Part shown: positions 12,940 to 21,352 of the stretch, piece after piece
How the letters are laid out: every line of letters begins with the position of its first letter
How positions within the stretch are numbered: the first letter of the stretch is position 1
Origin: JBEKLJ01 sp050010255
Lineage (GTDB): Bacteria > Acidobacteriota > Terriglobia > Bryobacterales > Bryobacteraceae
Length of the DNA: 21,352 bases
Direction of reading: 5' to 3'
Assembly: GCA_050010255.1 (NCBI GenBank)
Contig: JBEKLJ010000031.1
Location: 1-21,352, forward strand
Notes under the pieces: model-generated
The model's input: the letters and a program-made list of their open reading frames with translations, nothing else
What the model was told of the DNA's origin: nothing
The model's database searches: none
Position numbers and translations under genes: made by a program

Positions 12940-14475
12940 CTAGCTCGGTGACCTTCTGGAGCGCGCCTCGGGGCTGACGGAGCCGGAGGCAGCCGAGCGG
13001 CGGTAGACCGCGAGCTCATACAGCGCCGCAGCGAAGGAGTTCCAGCGCCGGTTCGGGCTGGAGGTTTGCAGCCGGATGCCGGTGTCCTGCCATTCCCCGC
13101 CGAGACTCTGCATCACCGCAGAGGCCACCTTCGGGTGAACGATGAGCTTGGTAATTCGCGCCCGTTGAGCGGCGTTGAGCACGGAGACGTGGAATTGGAA
13201 CACGCTGCCAGCGGCGTTGTGCTGGCAGGCGTAGTAGGCCGGAAAGTCGCAGTAGACCACCTCGTTCCGCGCGACGTTGGCGGCGACAAATCGCTCGACC
13301 CTGGTGTAGTCGCGTTGTTGCCATTCCATGGCTGTGACGCCGAGGCGGAGCGGCAACCCGACCAGCGCGGCAGCAAGGAGCACAAACGCGGCCCCGCACT
13401 CACGTCCCCGGCGGGAAAACCGAGGTCTGACGACCACGCAGGCGCAGATACAGGCAGGAATGAAAGCCATCCAACTGTAGTAAATCGGGAACGATCGCCG
13501 CGAGACGGAGAATGCAGCCATCGGCACGAGGGCCGCAAGCAGCCCGAAGAGCAGCAGAGACGGCGGCCGGCGCGAGGAGCACAGATCGAAAATGAGCAGG
13601 CCGGCGATGAAACAGAGCAATACAACGAGGCTGGGATCCTGGCCTAGGGCGGAAAACAGCACACGGGCGGCGGGAAGGAGGTCGGTCGGGGCGGCTTGGA
13701 CGGTATCGAGCTTCGCGATGCCGCGCGTCGAAAACACGAAGGCGCTCCAAACCCCGTTGGCGAAGAGAATGGCGAACAGTGCGGCGGCGCCAGCGGCGAT
13801 GCCCGCGGCGAGTGCGCAAAAGTGCGGAAGATAGCGGCGACCGAAGAACACCGTTGCCAGCAGGCCCATGCAGGCGGCATAGACCATGAGTTGCAAGCCA
13901 GCGGCGGGGAGCAAGAAGCCCGACAGAAACAGGAGGGCGAAGCGGAGCCAACGCCGCCGCACAAAGAAGCCCCAGAAGGCGAAGGCGCAAATGGCGATGC
14001 CAAGCGCGTCATAGCGGCCACTGCGGTAACTGAATGTAACGCCGTAGGCGCAGAGGATCGCGGCCAGAGCCGAAAGGCGGGAAACGGTGTCGGGAAGCAG
14101 CCGAGACCGAACCAAAGCGCCCCATAGCAGCAGGGCGGCTGCGACCATGCCGAAGTAACTGAAGCTGCGGACAGCCAGTGGACTCAATCCGAAGACCCTG
14201 ATCCAACCCGCAAGAAGGAATGAGTACAAAGGTGCGTTGCCGGCCCAGAGCTGGCTGGAAGGCTGCGGCCAGGCGGTGGAGGTGAATCCGTGGCCGGCGG
14301 CGAGGTTGGCGGCTGGGTCAACGAGCATGACTTCGTCAAACCAGACGGTCGGCGAGCGTGAACTGGTCAGCAGGTTAGCCAGGAGAAAAACCAGACAGAT
14401 GGCGCCGAGCAAGAGGCGCTCGCGATGGAGTTCGGAGCGGGCAGGAGGCGGCGCCGCAGGGGAGCGGTCCGCCAT
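12940..14475 (-). CDS. GT-C membrane glycosyltransferase (GT39 / ArnT-like)
   Basis: A polytopic inner-membrane protein of 511 residues with roughly ten helices, then a C-terminal soluble part (about 390-511). After the first helix the first periplasmic loop has VWFDEVMLVDPAANLAAGHGF; the acidic FDE pair is the metal/donor site typical of GT-C enzymes that use polyprenyl-phosphate sugars. It probably adds a sugar on the periplasmic side. The frame is open to a TTG at 14514, but ATG 14475 lies one base after the stop of the FkbM gene and starts MADRSPAAPP, so it is preferred. Which sugar it uses cannot be read from the sequence. Confidence 0.8.
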   Translation of the reverse strand: MADRSPAAPPPARSELHRERLLLGAICLVFLLANLLTSSRSPTVWFDEVMLVDPAANLAAGHGFTSTAWPQPSSQLWAGNAPLYSFLLAGWIRVFGLSPLAVRSFSYFGMVAAALLLWGALVRSRLLPDTVSRLSALAAILCAYGVTFSYRSGRYDALGIAICAFAFWGFFVRRRWLRFALLFLSGFLLPAAGLQLMVYAACMGLLATVFFGRRYLPHFCALAAGIAAGAAALFAILFANGVWSAFVFSTRGIAKLDTVQAAPTDLLPAARVLFSALGQDPSLVVLLCFIAGLLIFDLCSSRRPPSLLLFGLLAALVPMAAFSVSRRSFPIYYSWMAFIPACICACVVVRPRFSRRGRECGAAFVLLAAALVGLPLRLGVTAMEWQQRDYTRVERFVAANVARNEVVYCDFPAYYACQHNAAGSVFQFHVSVLNAAQRARITKLIVHPKVASAVMQSLGGEWQDTGIRLQTSSPNRRWNSFAAALYELAVYRRSAASGSVSPEARSRRSPS

Positions 14476-14476
14476 G

Positions 14477-15367
14477 TCAGTCGTTGTTCCGCACACGGAC
14501 GGTCTCTCCGACAAGGCGCGACTTACTGCCTAGCGCCGCGGTGCGAACGGCAATGAGGTTAGCCAGGTCGATGGACTGAAGGTCGCTGGTGGTCAAGCAC
14601 GGCCCGGCGGAGCCATCGGTCAGGAGCGCGTGGATGGTATAGCCGGACCGAGCGAGAAGGTCTCCCAGGTCAGCCGGAGTAACGCCGACGCGAGCCAGAT
14701 TGCCGGGGCAAACCTCCAGGAGAACGGCCCCGACGGCGCCGCCGGAGAGCATTCGCCGAGCGCCGCGGAGGACGTGGAGTTCCAGGCCTTCGACATCAAT
14801 CTTCAGAAGGTCCACAAAGCCAATGTCGTTGGCGGAGCAGTACGTATCGAGCGTGGTGCAGGGTACGTGGACGAGGGAATCGGCGGCACCGGGACCCAGC
14901 ACGGCGTGGCTGGTGGAGGCCGAGCGTTCATCGACCGCGAAGCCGACGGTCCCCTCGAAATCGCCGACAGCGGCGCAGTTCAGTTGCAGTCTTTCGGCTG
15001 GAATGCGATTGGAGCGCACGTTGGCGCGCAGGCGCTCGAAGGTGGAAGGGACGGGCTCGAATGCATGCACGCGAAAGCCGAGGAGCGCGAGCTCGAGGGT
15101 GAAGAGGCCGATGTTGGCCCCGACGTCGAGTGCCAGCGGCGGTTGGGCCGCCGACCGGGCAATGCGCTCCAGGAACAGGAACTCGCGGCCGGGCAGGCCG
15201 TCATGAAACGACCAACACTCGCTGAAGCTCGACCAGCCGGCGAGCGAGCGCTCCGGATCCGCTTTGAGGGGCAATCCGGTGCGGGGACCAGTACACAACC
15301 ACCTGGCGTAGAGGGGCCACATCGCGGGAGTGCGAGCCAGCCGGGCTGCGTTTCTAAGGGTGCGCAT
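14477..15367 (-). CDS. FkbM-family methyltransferase
   Basis: A protein of 296 residues. The SAM-binding motif is LDVGANIGLFTLEL (about 80-93), followed by VHAFEPVPSTFERLRANV (about 100-117). LLKIDVEGLELHVLRGA (about 187-203) is the diagnostic FkbM signature, and VLLEVCPG follows near 215. FkbM proteins methylate hydroxyls, often on sugars, so O-methylation of the glycan is likely. The first 60 residues are an N-terminal extension with a basic region. ATG 15367 lies two bases after the stop of the acetyltransferase gene. It is part of the tightly packed operon. Confidence 0.88.
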   Translation of the reverse strand: MRTLRNAARLARTPAMWPLYARWLCTGPRTGLPLKADPERSLAGWSSFSECWSFHDGLPGREFLFLERIARSAAQPPLALDVGANIGLFTLELALLGFRVHAFEPVPSTFERLRANVRSNRIPAERLQLNCAAVGDFEGTVGFAVDERSASTSHAVLGPGAADSLVHVPCTTLDTYCSANDIGFVDLLKIDVEGLELHVLRGARRMLSGGAVGAVLLEVCPGNLARVGVTPADLGDLLARSGYTIHALLTDGSAGPCLTTSDLQSIDLANLIAVRTAALGSKSRLVGETVRVRNND

Positions 15368-15369
15368 GC

Positions 15370-15942
15370 TTAGCCCGGCCGGCAGCTTGGGGGCGGTGCG
15401 ATGTGGCGGCGGAGGAAACGCGCGGGATTGCCGGCGTGGATCTCAAAAGCGGGAATGTCGCGAGTGACGACGCTCCCGGCAGCGGCGACAGCGCACTCAG
15501 CGAGCGTGACACCCGGGCAAACGACGGCGCGAGCGGCAACCCAGGCGCCATCGGAGATGACGATGGGCCGAACCCGGAGAGCGAAGGCCGGGTCAGACCA
15601 GTCGTGGTTACCGGTGCAAAGGTAGGCGCCCTGGGAGATGCAAACGTTGGAGCCGATGGAGATTTGACCGAGATTGTCGATCCAGGCGTCCTCGCCGATC
15701 CAGGAGTAGTCGCCGATGGAGAGCAACCAAGGGTACTTTACCCGAACGCCCGGCTTGATCACGACGCCTTTTCCGACCTTGGCGCCGAACAGCCGCAGCA
15801 GCCCGCGGCGCGGGCGCGAAAACGGCAAGAGCGGGCAGCGCAGCAGGGGCAGGCCGAGAAAGAACCAGGCGGCCTGGACCACACGCGGGCGGCCCGGCTG
15901 GTACCAGTCGTTGCGAAAGTCAGAGAGACGAATGTCCGTCAT
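15370..15942 (-). CDS. WcaF-like O-acetyltransferase (left-handed beta-helix)
   Basis: A hexapeptide-repeat acetyltransferase of 190 residues, expected to move acetyl from acetyl-CoA to a sugar hydroxyl. The N-terminus has the WcaF-type segment LSDFRNDWYQPGRPR. Hexapeptide turns run from about residue 55 to 165 (GKGVVIKPGVRVKYP, IGDYSWIGEDAWIDN, ISIGSNVCISQGAYLCTG). The catalytic histidine is H113 in GNHDW, and the CoA end is IHAGNPARFLRRH. The length is normal for this family. ATG 15942 overlaps the epimerase stop by 4 bp (ATGA). In colanic-acid clusters the homologue acetylates a fucose residue; the presence of gmd/fcl in the window makes this attractive here, but it is inference. Confidence 0.88.
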   Translation of the reverse strand: MTDIRLSDFRNDWYQPGRPRVVQAAWFFLGLPLLRCPLLPFSRPRRGLLRLFGAKVGKGVVIKPGVRVKYPWLLSIGDYSWIGEDAWIDNLGQISIGSNVCISQGAYLCTGNHDWSDPAFALRVRPIVISDGAWVAARAVVCPGVTLAECAVAAAGSVVTRDIPAFEIHAGNPARFLRRHIAPPPSCRPG

Positions 15943-16967
15943 TGGGGTGAAACGGCGGCCGCGGATTCGAGCTTCGTGGAACGGCTCAGCAGCGTCGAGA
16001 CGAACTCGATCACATCGCGCAGGATAGCGTCCAGCGAGTAGCGTGGCTCGTATCCGACCAGCGCGTGGATCTTCCCGAGATCGGGAACACGGTTCTTGAT
16101 GTCGTCGAAGCCCGGCCCGTAGGCCTGCTCATAGGGAATCAGCCGGATCTCGGAGGCGCTCAGCGTGGCCTCCTTGACGCGCTGGGCCAGTTCTAGGATG
16201 GTCACGGTTTCGCTCGAGCCGATATTGAAGATCTCGCCTTCGGCGCGCGGCTCGGCGATGAGCAACCGGACGGCACGGGTGACATCGCGGACGTGGCAGA
16301 AGGCGCGCGTCTGGCTGCCGTCGCCATACACCTGGATGGGCTTGCCTTCCAAAGCCCAGGAGACGAACCGCGGCAGCACCATACCGTAGGCGCTGCTCTG
16401 CCTGGGGCCGACGGTGTTGAACAACCGGCCCACGACCGCGGGCAGGCCCTTGCTCTGGGCGTAAGCGCGGGCCAGGTATTCATCGATGGCCTTGGAGGCG
16501 GCATAGGCCCAGCGCATGGAGGCGCCGAGGGTGATGTCATCGTCCTCGCGGAACCGGGCGCCGCCGACACGCGGCTCCTTGCCGTACACCTCGGAGGTCG
16601 AGGCCACGAAGACCTTCCGGCAGTGCCGCAGGCAAGCGTCCAGGATGCGGCTGGTGCCCATCACGTTACGCTCGATGGTCTCCGCCGGCCGCTCGAAGAT
16701 GAGCTTCACACCGACGGCGGCCGCCAGATGAATGACGAGATCGGCACGGGAGACGAGCGTGTCGCAGACCGCCGCCTCGAGCACCGAGCCGAGGTGGAAC
16801 TGGAAGCCGGGCCGCCCGATGAGCGGCTGGATGTTCCGCAGACTGCCCGTGCTGAGATCGTCCAGCACGGCGACCTCGTGGCCGGCGGCGAGCAGCTCCT
16901 CGGCCAAGTGCGAACCGATGAACCCGGCGCCACCTGTGACGAGGACCCTCGGATACAGATCGATCAT
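15939..16967 (-). CDS. NAD-dependent sugar-nucleotide epimerase/dehydratase
   Basis: An extended short-chain dehydrogenase of 342 residues. The NAD motif is TGGAGFIGSH (about 11-20), the active-site strand is VASTSEVYGK (121-130), and the catalytic pair is Y155 and K159 in YAASK. RLFNTVGPRQ and VYGDGSQTRAFCHVRDV are the usual substrate-loop motifs, with IFNIGSSETVTILELA near the end. It could be a UDP-glucose/GlcNAc 4-epimerase or a UDP-glucuronate decarboxylase-type enzyme; the C-terminal DIKNRVPDLGKIHALVGYEP resembles the latter group, but I cannot settle the substrate. ATG 16967 overlaps the GT2 stop by 4 bp. Confidence 0.85.
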   Translation of the reverse strand: MIDLYPRVLVTGGAGFIGSHLAEELLAAGHEVAVLDDLSTGSLRNIQPLIGRPGFQFHLGSVLEAAVCDTLVSRADLVIHLAAAVGVKLIFERPAETIERNVMGTSRILDACLRHCRKVFVASTSEVYGKEPRVGGARFREDDDITLGASMRWAYAASKAIDEYLARAYAQSKGLPAVVGRLFNTVGPRQSSAYGMVLPRFVSWALEGKPIQVYGDGSQTRAFCHVRDVTRAVRLLIAEPRAEGEIFNIGSSETVTILELAQRVKEATLSASEIRLIPYEQAYGPGFDDIKNRVPDLGKIHALVGYEPRYSLDAILRDVIEFVSTLLSRSTKLESAAAVSPQ

Positions 16968-17737
16968 GGTTTCTCCTTTTCCGCCGCGAGGCGCTGGCGA
17001 AGCACTCGCATGGCCAGCAGCGACTCATAGGTCAGGCGCTCGAGCGCGTAGCAGTAGGCGGCACGCCCGCCGAACGGCCCCCCGGCGCGCAAGTAAGCCA
17101 GGAACCACGCCACCAGAGGCATGAGGCCGGCGGCGCGGAGACGGTCCCGCCCCCGGGGGGCCCCGGCGGCGATGCGGGCGCACTCCAGGGCGGAGTACCG
17201 GCTCTGCGCGCGCAACCAATCCTCGAGCGGCTTGCGGTCGTCGTGAATGATGGCGGTCTGGAAATGATAGGGCGGTGCGTCGCAGGCGAAGTGCTGGGTA
17301 TGCCCGGCCTGCTCGACTCTCACTTGCCGCGCGTGGAACAGGCGCAGTTGAGGCTGGAGCAGCGTGCCGCGCATGGGGTGGCCCAGCAGGCGGTGGTCGA
17401 ACGGGACCACAGCGCACAGCCGGCCGGAAGCCAGGAAGGCGGTGTCGAACTCGTCGCGGAAAGCCGCCGGCACGACCATGTCGGCATCCAGCGCCAGCAC
17501 GAATTCAGCGTGCTCGGCGGCCGCGTCTAGCGCCACCCGCCACTGCGCCGCGTGATTGTCGAAGGCGCGCACCATCCAGAGGACATTGGGGTAGGAGCGA
17601 GCGATCGCCTCGGTGCGGTCCGTGGAGCAGGAATCGAGCACCACGACCAGCGGCGCCCAGCAGAGGGCATCGAGAGTCCGGCCGATGTTCGGCTCCTCGT
17701 TATAGGTCAGGATGGCGGGAACAAGTCTGTCGGGCAT
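16964..17737 (-). CDS. glycosyltransferase family 2
   Basis: A GT-A transferase of 257 residues, cytoplasmic or membrane-associated. AILTYNEEPNIGRTLDAL (about 8-25) is the GT2 opening, DSCSTDRTEAIA (35-46) is the nucleotide-binding loop, and ALDADMVV (82-89) is the DxD metal motif. The rest is short and basic, resembling the WaaE/KdtX-like branch (inference), with a C-terminal amphipathic region that may touch the membrane. ATG 17737 has no strong ribosome site and lies 9 bp after the previous stop, so coupling is likely. The donor sugar is unknown. Confidence 0.88.
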   Translation of the reverse strand: MPDRLVPAILTYNEEPNIGRTLDALCWAPLVVVLDSCSTDRTEAIARSYPNVLWMVRAFDNHAAQWRVALDAAAEHAEFVLALDADMVVPAAFRDEFDTAFLASGRLCAVVPFDHRLLGHPMRGTLLQPQLRLFHARQVRVEQAGHTQHFACDAPPYHFQTAIIHDDRKPLEDWLRAQSRYSALECARIAAGAPRGRDRLRAAGLMPLVAWFLAYLRAGGPFGGRAAYCYALERLTYESLLAMRVLRQRLAAEKEKP

Positions 17738-17746
17738 GGCGGAGTC

Positions 17747-18940
17747 TCAGTGTAGGGCGGACGAGCCGGGTAAGACGCAATCGGGTCTGGCCGCGGCACC
17801 GAGCAGCCAAGTGTAAACCGCCAGCATCTGCCTGGCGATCTCGGACCAGGCGAAGCCTGCTTCGACCAGCCGGCGGCCCCTCGCACCCGCGGCGGCGCGG
17901 TCCGCATCCGACATCTCGAAGAGTTCCAGCAGGGCCTGGAGCAGGCTGCCGGGCTCGGCTTGGGCCAGGAGGGCGGCTCCGGCCGCGACTCCTTGCGGCA
18001 GATTGCAGTGAGGAGTCACAATCGCCGGCTTGCGGTGCGCCCAGGATTCAAGCACGCTGAGCGGCAGCCCCTCGCTCAGCGACGGCAACACAGTGGCCTC
18101 CGCGCGGCCATACGAACTCTGCTTGGCGGAGCCGTACTGGGGGCCGGCGAAGAGCACCGAGGACGCAACGCCGGCCGATTCACAGGATCGGCGCAGTTGC
18201 TGCTCGTGGTCCTGCTGGCTCCAGCCGGCGATCACGAGGCGCCAGTGGCGCAGATGATGCGGGTAGCCAGCAGCGAGACGTCGCCAGGCCTCGATGAGGT
18301 TGAGCAGCCCTTTCTTGGGATGCAGCCGGCCGAGATAGAGCAAGACCTTGGAACCCTGGAGCAACTGAGCGTCCCACGGCGGAGGCGCGGCCGACCCTTC
18401 CTCCGGAAGATCCAGCCCGCTGGGAATTACGGCGATGGGGTTCCTCAGCCCGTAGGCCCTCATCGAATCGGCCTCCTGGGACGTCAGGGCGTGCAGACAA
18501 GCGGCGTGGTCCAGGTTGCGCCGCTCGAACAGCGTGCCGGCGAGCCGCTTCTTCCAGGCGGAATGGCCTAGCGCCCAGGGGTCGAGCATCCCGTGAGGGC
18601 TGACCACGCAGGGGGCTTGGTGCAGACGCGCCCAGCGCCGGCAGGCCACGGAAGCGTGCATCCAAATCCCATGCAGGTGCACCAGATCCAGCCGAGCGGC
18701 CAGCAGGCGGCGGGCCAGCTCGCGGGAGTAGCCGAAAGCGGCCGGCCCGTGCGAGGCTGAGGTCGTTACCGGCAGACCGCCCCAGGTGCTCTGATCGTGC
18801 CCCGTGTAGGCGTCGCGAAGTCCGAAGACCTGAACCTCGGCCACGCCCGCCTGACGGAGGGCCTTCGAGAGCGAGCAGACCACTTGGAACACTCCGGCCC
18901 CATCGCGGGAGACCGATCCTGTCACCTGACCTATGCGCAT
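17747..18940 (-). CDS. glycosyltransferase family 4
   Basis: A GT-B enzyme of 397 residues. The N-terminal domain has DGAGVFQVVCSLSKAL (about 13-28), LVHLHGIWMHASVACRRWAR and VVSPHGMLDPWALGHSAWKK, features common in exopolysaccharide GT4 enzymes. The C-terminal domain has VLLYLGRLHPKKGLLNLIEA and LVIAGWSQQD. The EX7E motif is intact in SEGLPLSVLESWA. ATG 18940 overlaps the stop of the preceding gene by 10 bp. Donor and acceptor are unknown. Confidence 0.92.
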   Translation of the reverse strand: MRIGQVTGSVSRDGAGVFQVVCSLSKALRQAGVAEVQVFGLRDAYTGHDQSTWGGLPVTTSASHGPAAFGYSRELARRLLAARLDLVHLHGIWMHASVACRRWARLHQAPCVVSPHGMLDPWALGHSAWKKRLAGTLFERRNLDHAACLHALTSQEADSMRAYGLRNPIAVIPSGLDLPEEGSAAPPPWDAQLLQGSKVLLYLGRLHPKKGLLNLIEAWRRLAAGYPHHLRHWRLVIAGWSQQDHEQQLRRSCESAGVASSVLFAGPQYGSAKQSSYGRAEATVLPSLSEGLPLSVLESWAHRKPAIVTPHCNLPQGVAAGAALLAQAEPGSLLQALLELFEMSDADRAAAGARGRRLVEAGFAWSEIARQMLAVYTWLLGAAARPDCVLPGSSALH

Positions 18941-20139
18941 CGCACCAAGGCAGAGAGCAGCGCCCGGCTGGAGAGCGGGGCCGCCGGTGGAGCGCTCGAC
19001 AGCGCCAGCCGGGCCGCGGCGGCAAGGCTCTCGGCAAACCGGCCGGGCCCCCAGGCGGCGACGATCTCCGCGCTAGCGCGACCCATGGCCGCGCGGTCCG
19101 TCGAGGACGCTGCCATCGAAACCATCAGTTCCGCCAGGCGCTCGGGCTGGAAGGGATCGAAGGTGAAGCCGTTCACTCCGGGCCGGACCAGATCGCTTGC
19201 GCACCCGCAGCACTCGGAGACGAGCACAGGCAGGCCGGCCGCCATGGCCTCATTGACCACCAGGCCCCACTGTTCGACCGTGCTGGCGTGAATGAAGCAC
19301 TCCGCCAGGCCATACCAGGGGGGCAGCTCATTGTAAGAGGCAAGCCCAGGCATGATCACCGAGCCGTTCAAACCGAGGCGGGAGACAGCGCTTTCGAGTT
19401 GAGGGCGCAGCGGACCATCGCCCAGAATTACGAGCTCGGCGGCATCGGTTCCCGCTTGCCGGCGATAGAGGGCGTAGGCCTCGATGAGCCGCGGAAGGTT
19501 CTTCTTCTCGACGAAGCGGCTCACGGCGAGGAAGTAGCTGGGTGGCATTCCCAGGCGTGCTCGCCATTGGCCAGCGGCTTCTCTCGCCTGGCCGCCGCGA
19601 GCGAAGTGATCGTTATCCACCGCATCATAGCCGAGGAAGATTCCATCTTTCGGGAACCCGAGCGACTCGAGGTATTCAGCATGTCGCGTACCGGCGACCA
19701 GGGCGGCGGAGCAGAGACGCAGGATGCGGCGCTTAACCAACTCCTCGATGGCACGGCGAGGCTTGTCACGCGCGGTGCTGTCCGACATGACCACCGCGGG
19801 CACGCGGCGCCTGGCACACCATTGAAGCGTTTCCAGAGCGCCCCCGATAGACCAGCCATTGATGCAGACGACATCCGGACGCAGCTCGTCCAAAGCCCGG
19901 CGGACTGCCGGCCCAATCCGCGGGCCGCCAGCCTGGCCGCTCGGCAGCCCGGGGAACAGCGTGCGCCGGGCATAAGGAGCGTCCCGAGGCCGGGATTCGA
20001 GGGATCGGAGCTCGTCGGTATCGGTCAGTTCCACGATCGCGCAAGGCCCTGCCCAGGCTTTGGCGAAGGCCGCCATGCGGGCGTGGTGGTAGTGCGTCGT
20101 GGTCACCTGAACCCAGCAAAGGCAGGGGCTATCGGGCAC
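18931..20139 (-). CDS. glycosyltransferase family 4
   Basis: A GT-B enzyme of 402 residues. The N-terminus reads CLCWVQVTTTHYHHARMAAFAKAW. VAGTRHAEYLESLGFPKDGIFLGYDAVDNDHF bridges the domains. FLAVSRFVEKKNLPRLIEAY and LVILGDGPLRPQLE form the donor domain, and EX7E is intact in EQWGLVVNEAM. The frame is open to 20214, but GTG 20139 is preferred because GGAGG (20146-20150) stands six bases upstream. An internal ATG (MAAFAKAW) would delete the first beta strand. The start overlaps the preceding gene by 11 bp, and the end overlaps the next gene by 10 bp. Confidence 0.9.
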   Translation of the reverse strand: MPDSPCLCWVQVTTTHYHHARMAAFAKAWAGPCAIVELTDTDELRSLESRPRDAPYARRTLFPGLPSGQAGGPRIGPAVRRALDELRPDVVCINGWSIGGALETLQWCARRRVPAVVMSDSTARDKPRRAIEELVKRRILRLCSAALVAGTRHAEYLESLGFPKDGIFLGYDAVDNDHFARGGQAREAAGQWRARLGMPPSYFLAVSRFVEKKNLPRLIEAYALYRRQAGTDAAELVILGDGPLRPQLESAVSRLGLNGSVIMPGLASYNELPPWYGLAECFIHASTVEQWGLVVNEAMAAGLPVLVSECCGCASDLVRPGVNGFTFDPFQPERLAELMVSMAASSTDRAAMGRASAEIVAAWGPGRFAESLAAAARLALSSAPPAAPLSSRALLSALVRCA

Positions 20140-21256
20140 AGGCACCCTCCGACCGCGGCACGCCGGTGTCCAGCAATTCGAGCAGGCGGCTGATATGGGC
20201 TTCGGCGTCGCCAAAAACGGCCAAGCGCGCCCGGGCGGCAGCGCCGGTGCGCTCGCGCAGTCCGGCGTCGTCGATCAGCATGACGACTCGCGAAGCCAGC
20301 CATTCTTCGTCGTGGTCGCCGGTTAGGAAGCCGAATTCGGGTCCGGTGATCATCTCCTGGATTCCGCCATTCCGAACCGAGGCCACAACGGGGACGCCGT
20401 GGGACATCGCCTCCATTGGCGTGCGGGCCATCGCATCCCAGTCGGAGTTGAACAGCAGCACGTCGAGCGAGCGGTAGAACGGTATCAGGTCTGCCTGCCA
20501 ACCCAGCCAGCGGACCGAGCCCTCAATAGCCAGCCCGGCGGCCAAGGAGCGTAGCGCGTTGCGCTCGGGTCCGTCACCGGCAATGAGGAAAAGCGTGCCC
20601 GGGCGCGCGGAACAGACGCGGGCGGCGACCCTCAAGAAAACGTCAAATCGTTTTCGCGGTATCAGCCAGCCGGCGTTGCCGACGACGGCGGAATCCAGTG
20701 GAACGCCCAGCTCAGCGCGAGCGCTCGCGCGTTCGGCGGCGCTCACCGATCGCGCGAGAAGAAACGGGTCCTGCATCGTGGAGCTGAGCGGCCTGATCCG
20801 CGGAGACAGGGCTTCCGCTTCGAGGCGAACGAAGTCCGAGGGGAAGGTAATGGCGTTGAACCGCCGCGCGGCGACGCGATAGATGAGCCGCCACTGCCAG
20901 GGCGGCTTGACGCCGGTGTGATGGTAGTACTGGCAGAGAACGCGGCGGCCGGAACATTGGTCCCCCAGGGCGAGCATGGCAACCAGGCTCTGACCGTGCA
21001 TGATGATGGCGTCGGTCCGGATGGATCGGAGGGTGCGGCGAACCAGCGGCAGGCTGCGCCAACCGCTCCACCCGCGATACGGAAGGCCGATGGCGGGAAT
21101 CCCGTGCGCTTGGAGTTCGGGCGCGAGCGGCCCCAAGGGATTCAAAGACAGCAGCCGGCACTCGTGCCCGCGGGCCTGGAGCCCGATCATGCTCAGCAGA
21201 GTAGATCGTTCCATGCCGCCGAGATTGGTGCACTGGACGATGTTCAGGATTCGCAT
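20129..21256 (-). CDS. glycosyltransferase family 4, EX7E motif altered
   Basis: A GT-B enzyme of 375 residues. NIVQCTNLGGMERSTLLSMI (about 5-24) is the glycine-rich N-terminal loop. VVGNAGWLIPRKRFDVFLRVA, FLIAGDGPERNALRSLA and VRWLGWQADLIPFYRSLDVLLF form the donor domain. The active-site motif reads SDWDAMARTPMEAM, so the first glutamate of EX7E is replaced by aspartate while the second remains. This is likely still functional, but it is a difference from its two GT4 neighbours. ATG 21256 has GAGG four bases upstream and overlaps the end of the preceding frame by 13 bp. Confidence 0.9.
   Translation of the reverse strand: MRILNIVQCTNLGGMERSTLLSMIGLQARGHECRLLSLNPLGPLAPELQAHGIPAIGLPYRGWSGWRSLPLVRRTLRSIRTDAIIMHGQSLVAMLALGDQCSGRRVLCQYYHHTGVKPPWQWRLIYRVAARRFNAITFPSDFVRLEAEALSPRIRPLSSTMQDPFLLARSVSAAERASARAELGVPLDSAVVGNAGWLIPRKRFDVFLRVAARVCSARPGTLFLIAGDGPERNALRSLAAGLAIEGSVRWLGWQADLIPFYRSLDVLLFNSDWDAMARTPMEAMSHGVPVVASVRNGGIQEMITGPEFGFLTGDHDEEWLASRVVMLIDDAGLRERTGAAARARLAVFGDAEAHISRLLELLDTGVPRSEGACAR
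20146..20150 (-). promoter_or_regulatory. ribosome binding site deciding the GTG start at 20139
   Basis: GGAGG lies inside the end of the upstream gene, six bases before the GTG at 20139. Another GTG begins directly after it (20145) and would be too close, so the second GTG is used. Confidence 0.6.
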
Positions 21257-21352
21257 GGGGCCTCGCCACGGTCGTGGTCAGAAAAGCGGGCTAGGGTGGC
21301 GGCACGCTGCATGACGCAGTCGACCTCGATCAGGGAGCCAGCGCGATCGCGC
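21244..21352 (-). CDS. C-terminal end of an unidentified gene, truncated by the window edge
   Basis: A frame open from the window edge ends at TGA 21244, 13 bp inside the next gene. The 35 visible residues include GSLIEVDCVMQRAATLARFS and a charged tail. Codon choice looks coding (GAG, GTC, GAC, CTG, GCC), and the overlap matches the packing style of the operon. Too little is present to name a family; another glycan gene is the likeliest guess. Confidence 0.5.
   Translation of the reverse strand, partial: RDRAGSLIEVDCVMQRAATLARFSDHDRGEAPCES

Noticed and set aside
19288..20193. 301-residue plus-strand frame opposite a GT4 gene
   Set aside because: Antisense shadow of a clear glycosyltransferase in GC-rich DNA; no domain or ribosome site of its own.

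Overview
The window is a GC-rich bacterial region in which every convincing gene lies on the minus strand, so transcription runs from high to low coordinates. Most of it is an exopolysaccharide / surface-glycan biosynthesis locus. A PEP-CTERM-tagged secreted protein (C-terminal VPEP, hydrophobic helix, basic tail), a FecR-like secreted protein, an O-antigen-ligase-type polymerase and many glycosyltransferases suggest a Gram-negative, exosortase-bearing organism. Acidobacteriota of the Solibacter/Bryobacter type are my best guess, because such genomes are GC-rich and full of small structured intergenic repeats. This is inference; no rRNA or other marker is present.

Layout in transcription order. 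21352-12940 is a compact run of sugar genes: the tail of an unknown gene, three GT4 glycosyltransferases, a GT2 transferase, an NAD-dependent sugar-nucleotide epimerase, a WcaF-like acetyltransferase, an FkbM-type methyltransferase and a membrane GT-C (GT39-like) protein. Most junctions overlap by 1-13 bp or are separated by a few bases. A SAM methyltransferase follows at 12918-12274. Then comes an accessory segment of about 2 kb (12273-10286): a hicB-hicA toxin-antitoxin pair with a palindrome in its promoter region, an intergenic patch of 7-bp tandem repeats and hairpins, a 138-codon gene of unknown function with very strong codon bias, and about 670 bp of non-coding DNA packed with inverted repeats. 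The glycan locus resumes at 10285-2884: a WcaI-like GT4, gmd and fcl (GDP-mannose to GDP-L-fucose), a WecA/MraY-like phosphoglycosyl transferase with an extra C-terminal domain, the FecR-like protein, the PEP-CTERM protein and the O-antigen ligase/polymerase.

The last 2.9 kb (2883-1) is accessory DNA: a PH-like-domain protein, a two-helix membrane protein with two CxxC knuckles, and an unrecognised 179-residue protein. Two short reading frames (about 40 codons) that are paralogous at the protein level sit upstream of the first two. Another heptamer array lies between those two genes.

Working model: the WecA-like enzyme loads the first sugar phosphate on undecaprenyl phosphate. The GT4/GT2/WcaI-like transferases extend the unit with fucose and other sugars. 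The acetyl- and methyltransferases may decorate it. The polymerase joins units, or ligates glycan to an acceptor. The PEP-CTERM protein is exported by an exosortase encoded elsewhere. No flippase, exosortase or chain-length regulator is visible in the window. The least explained parts are the paired mini-ORFs, the CAGCNNN heptamer arrays with back-to-back hairpins, and the structured block between 10344 and 10838.
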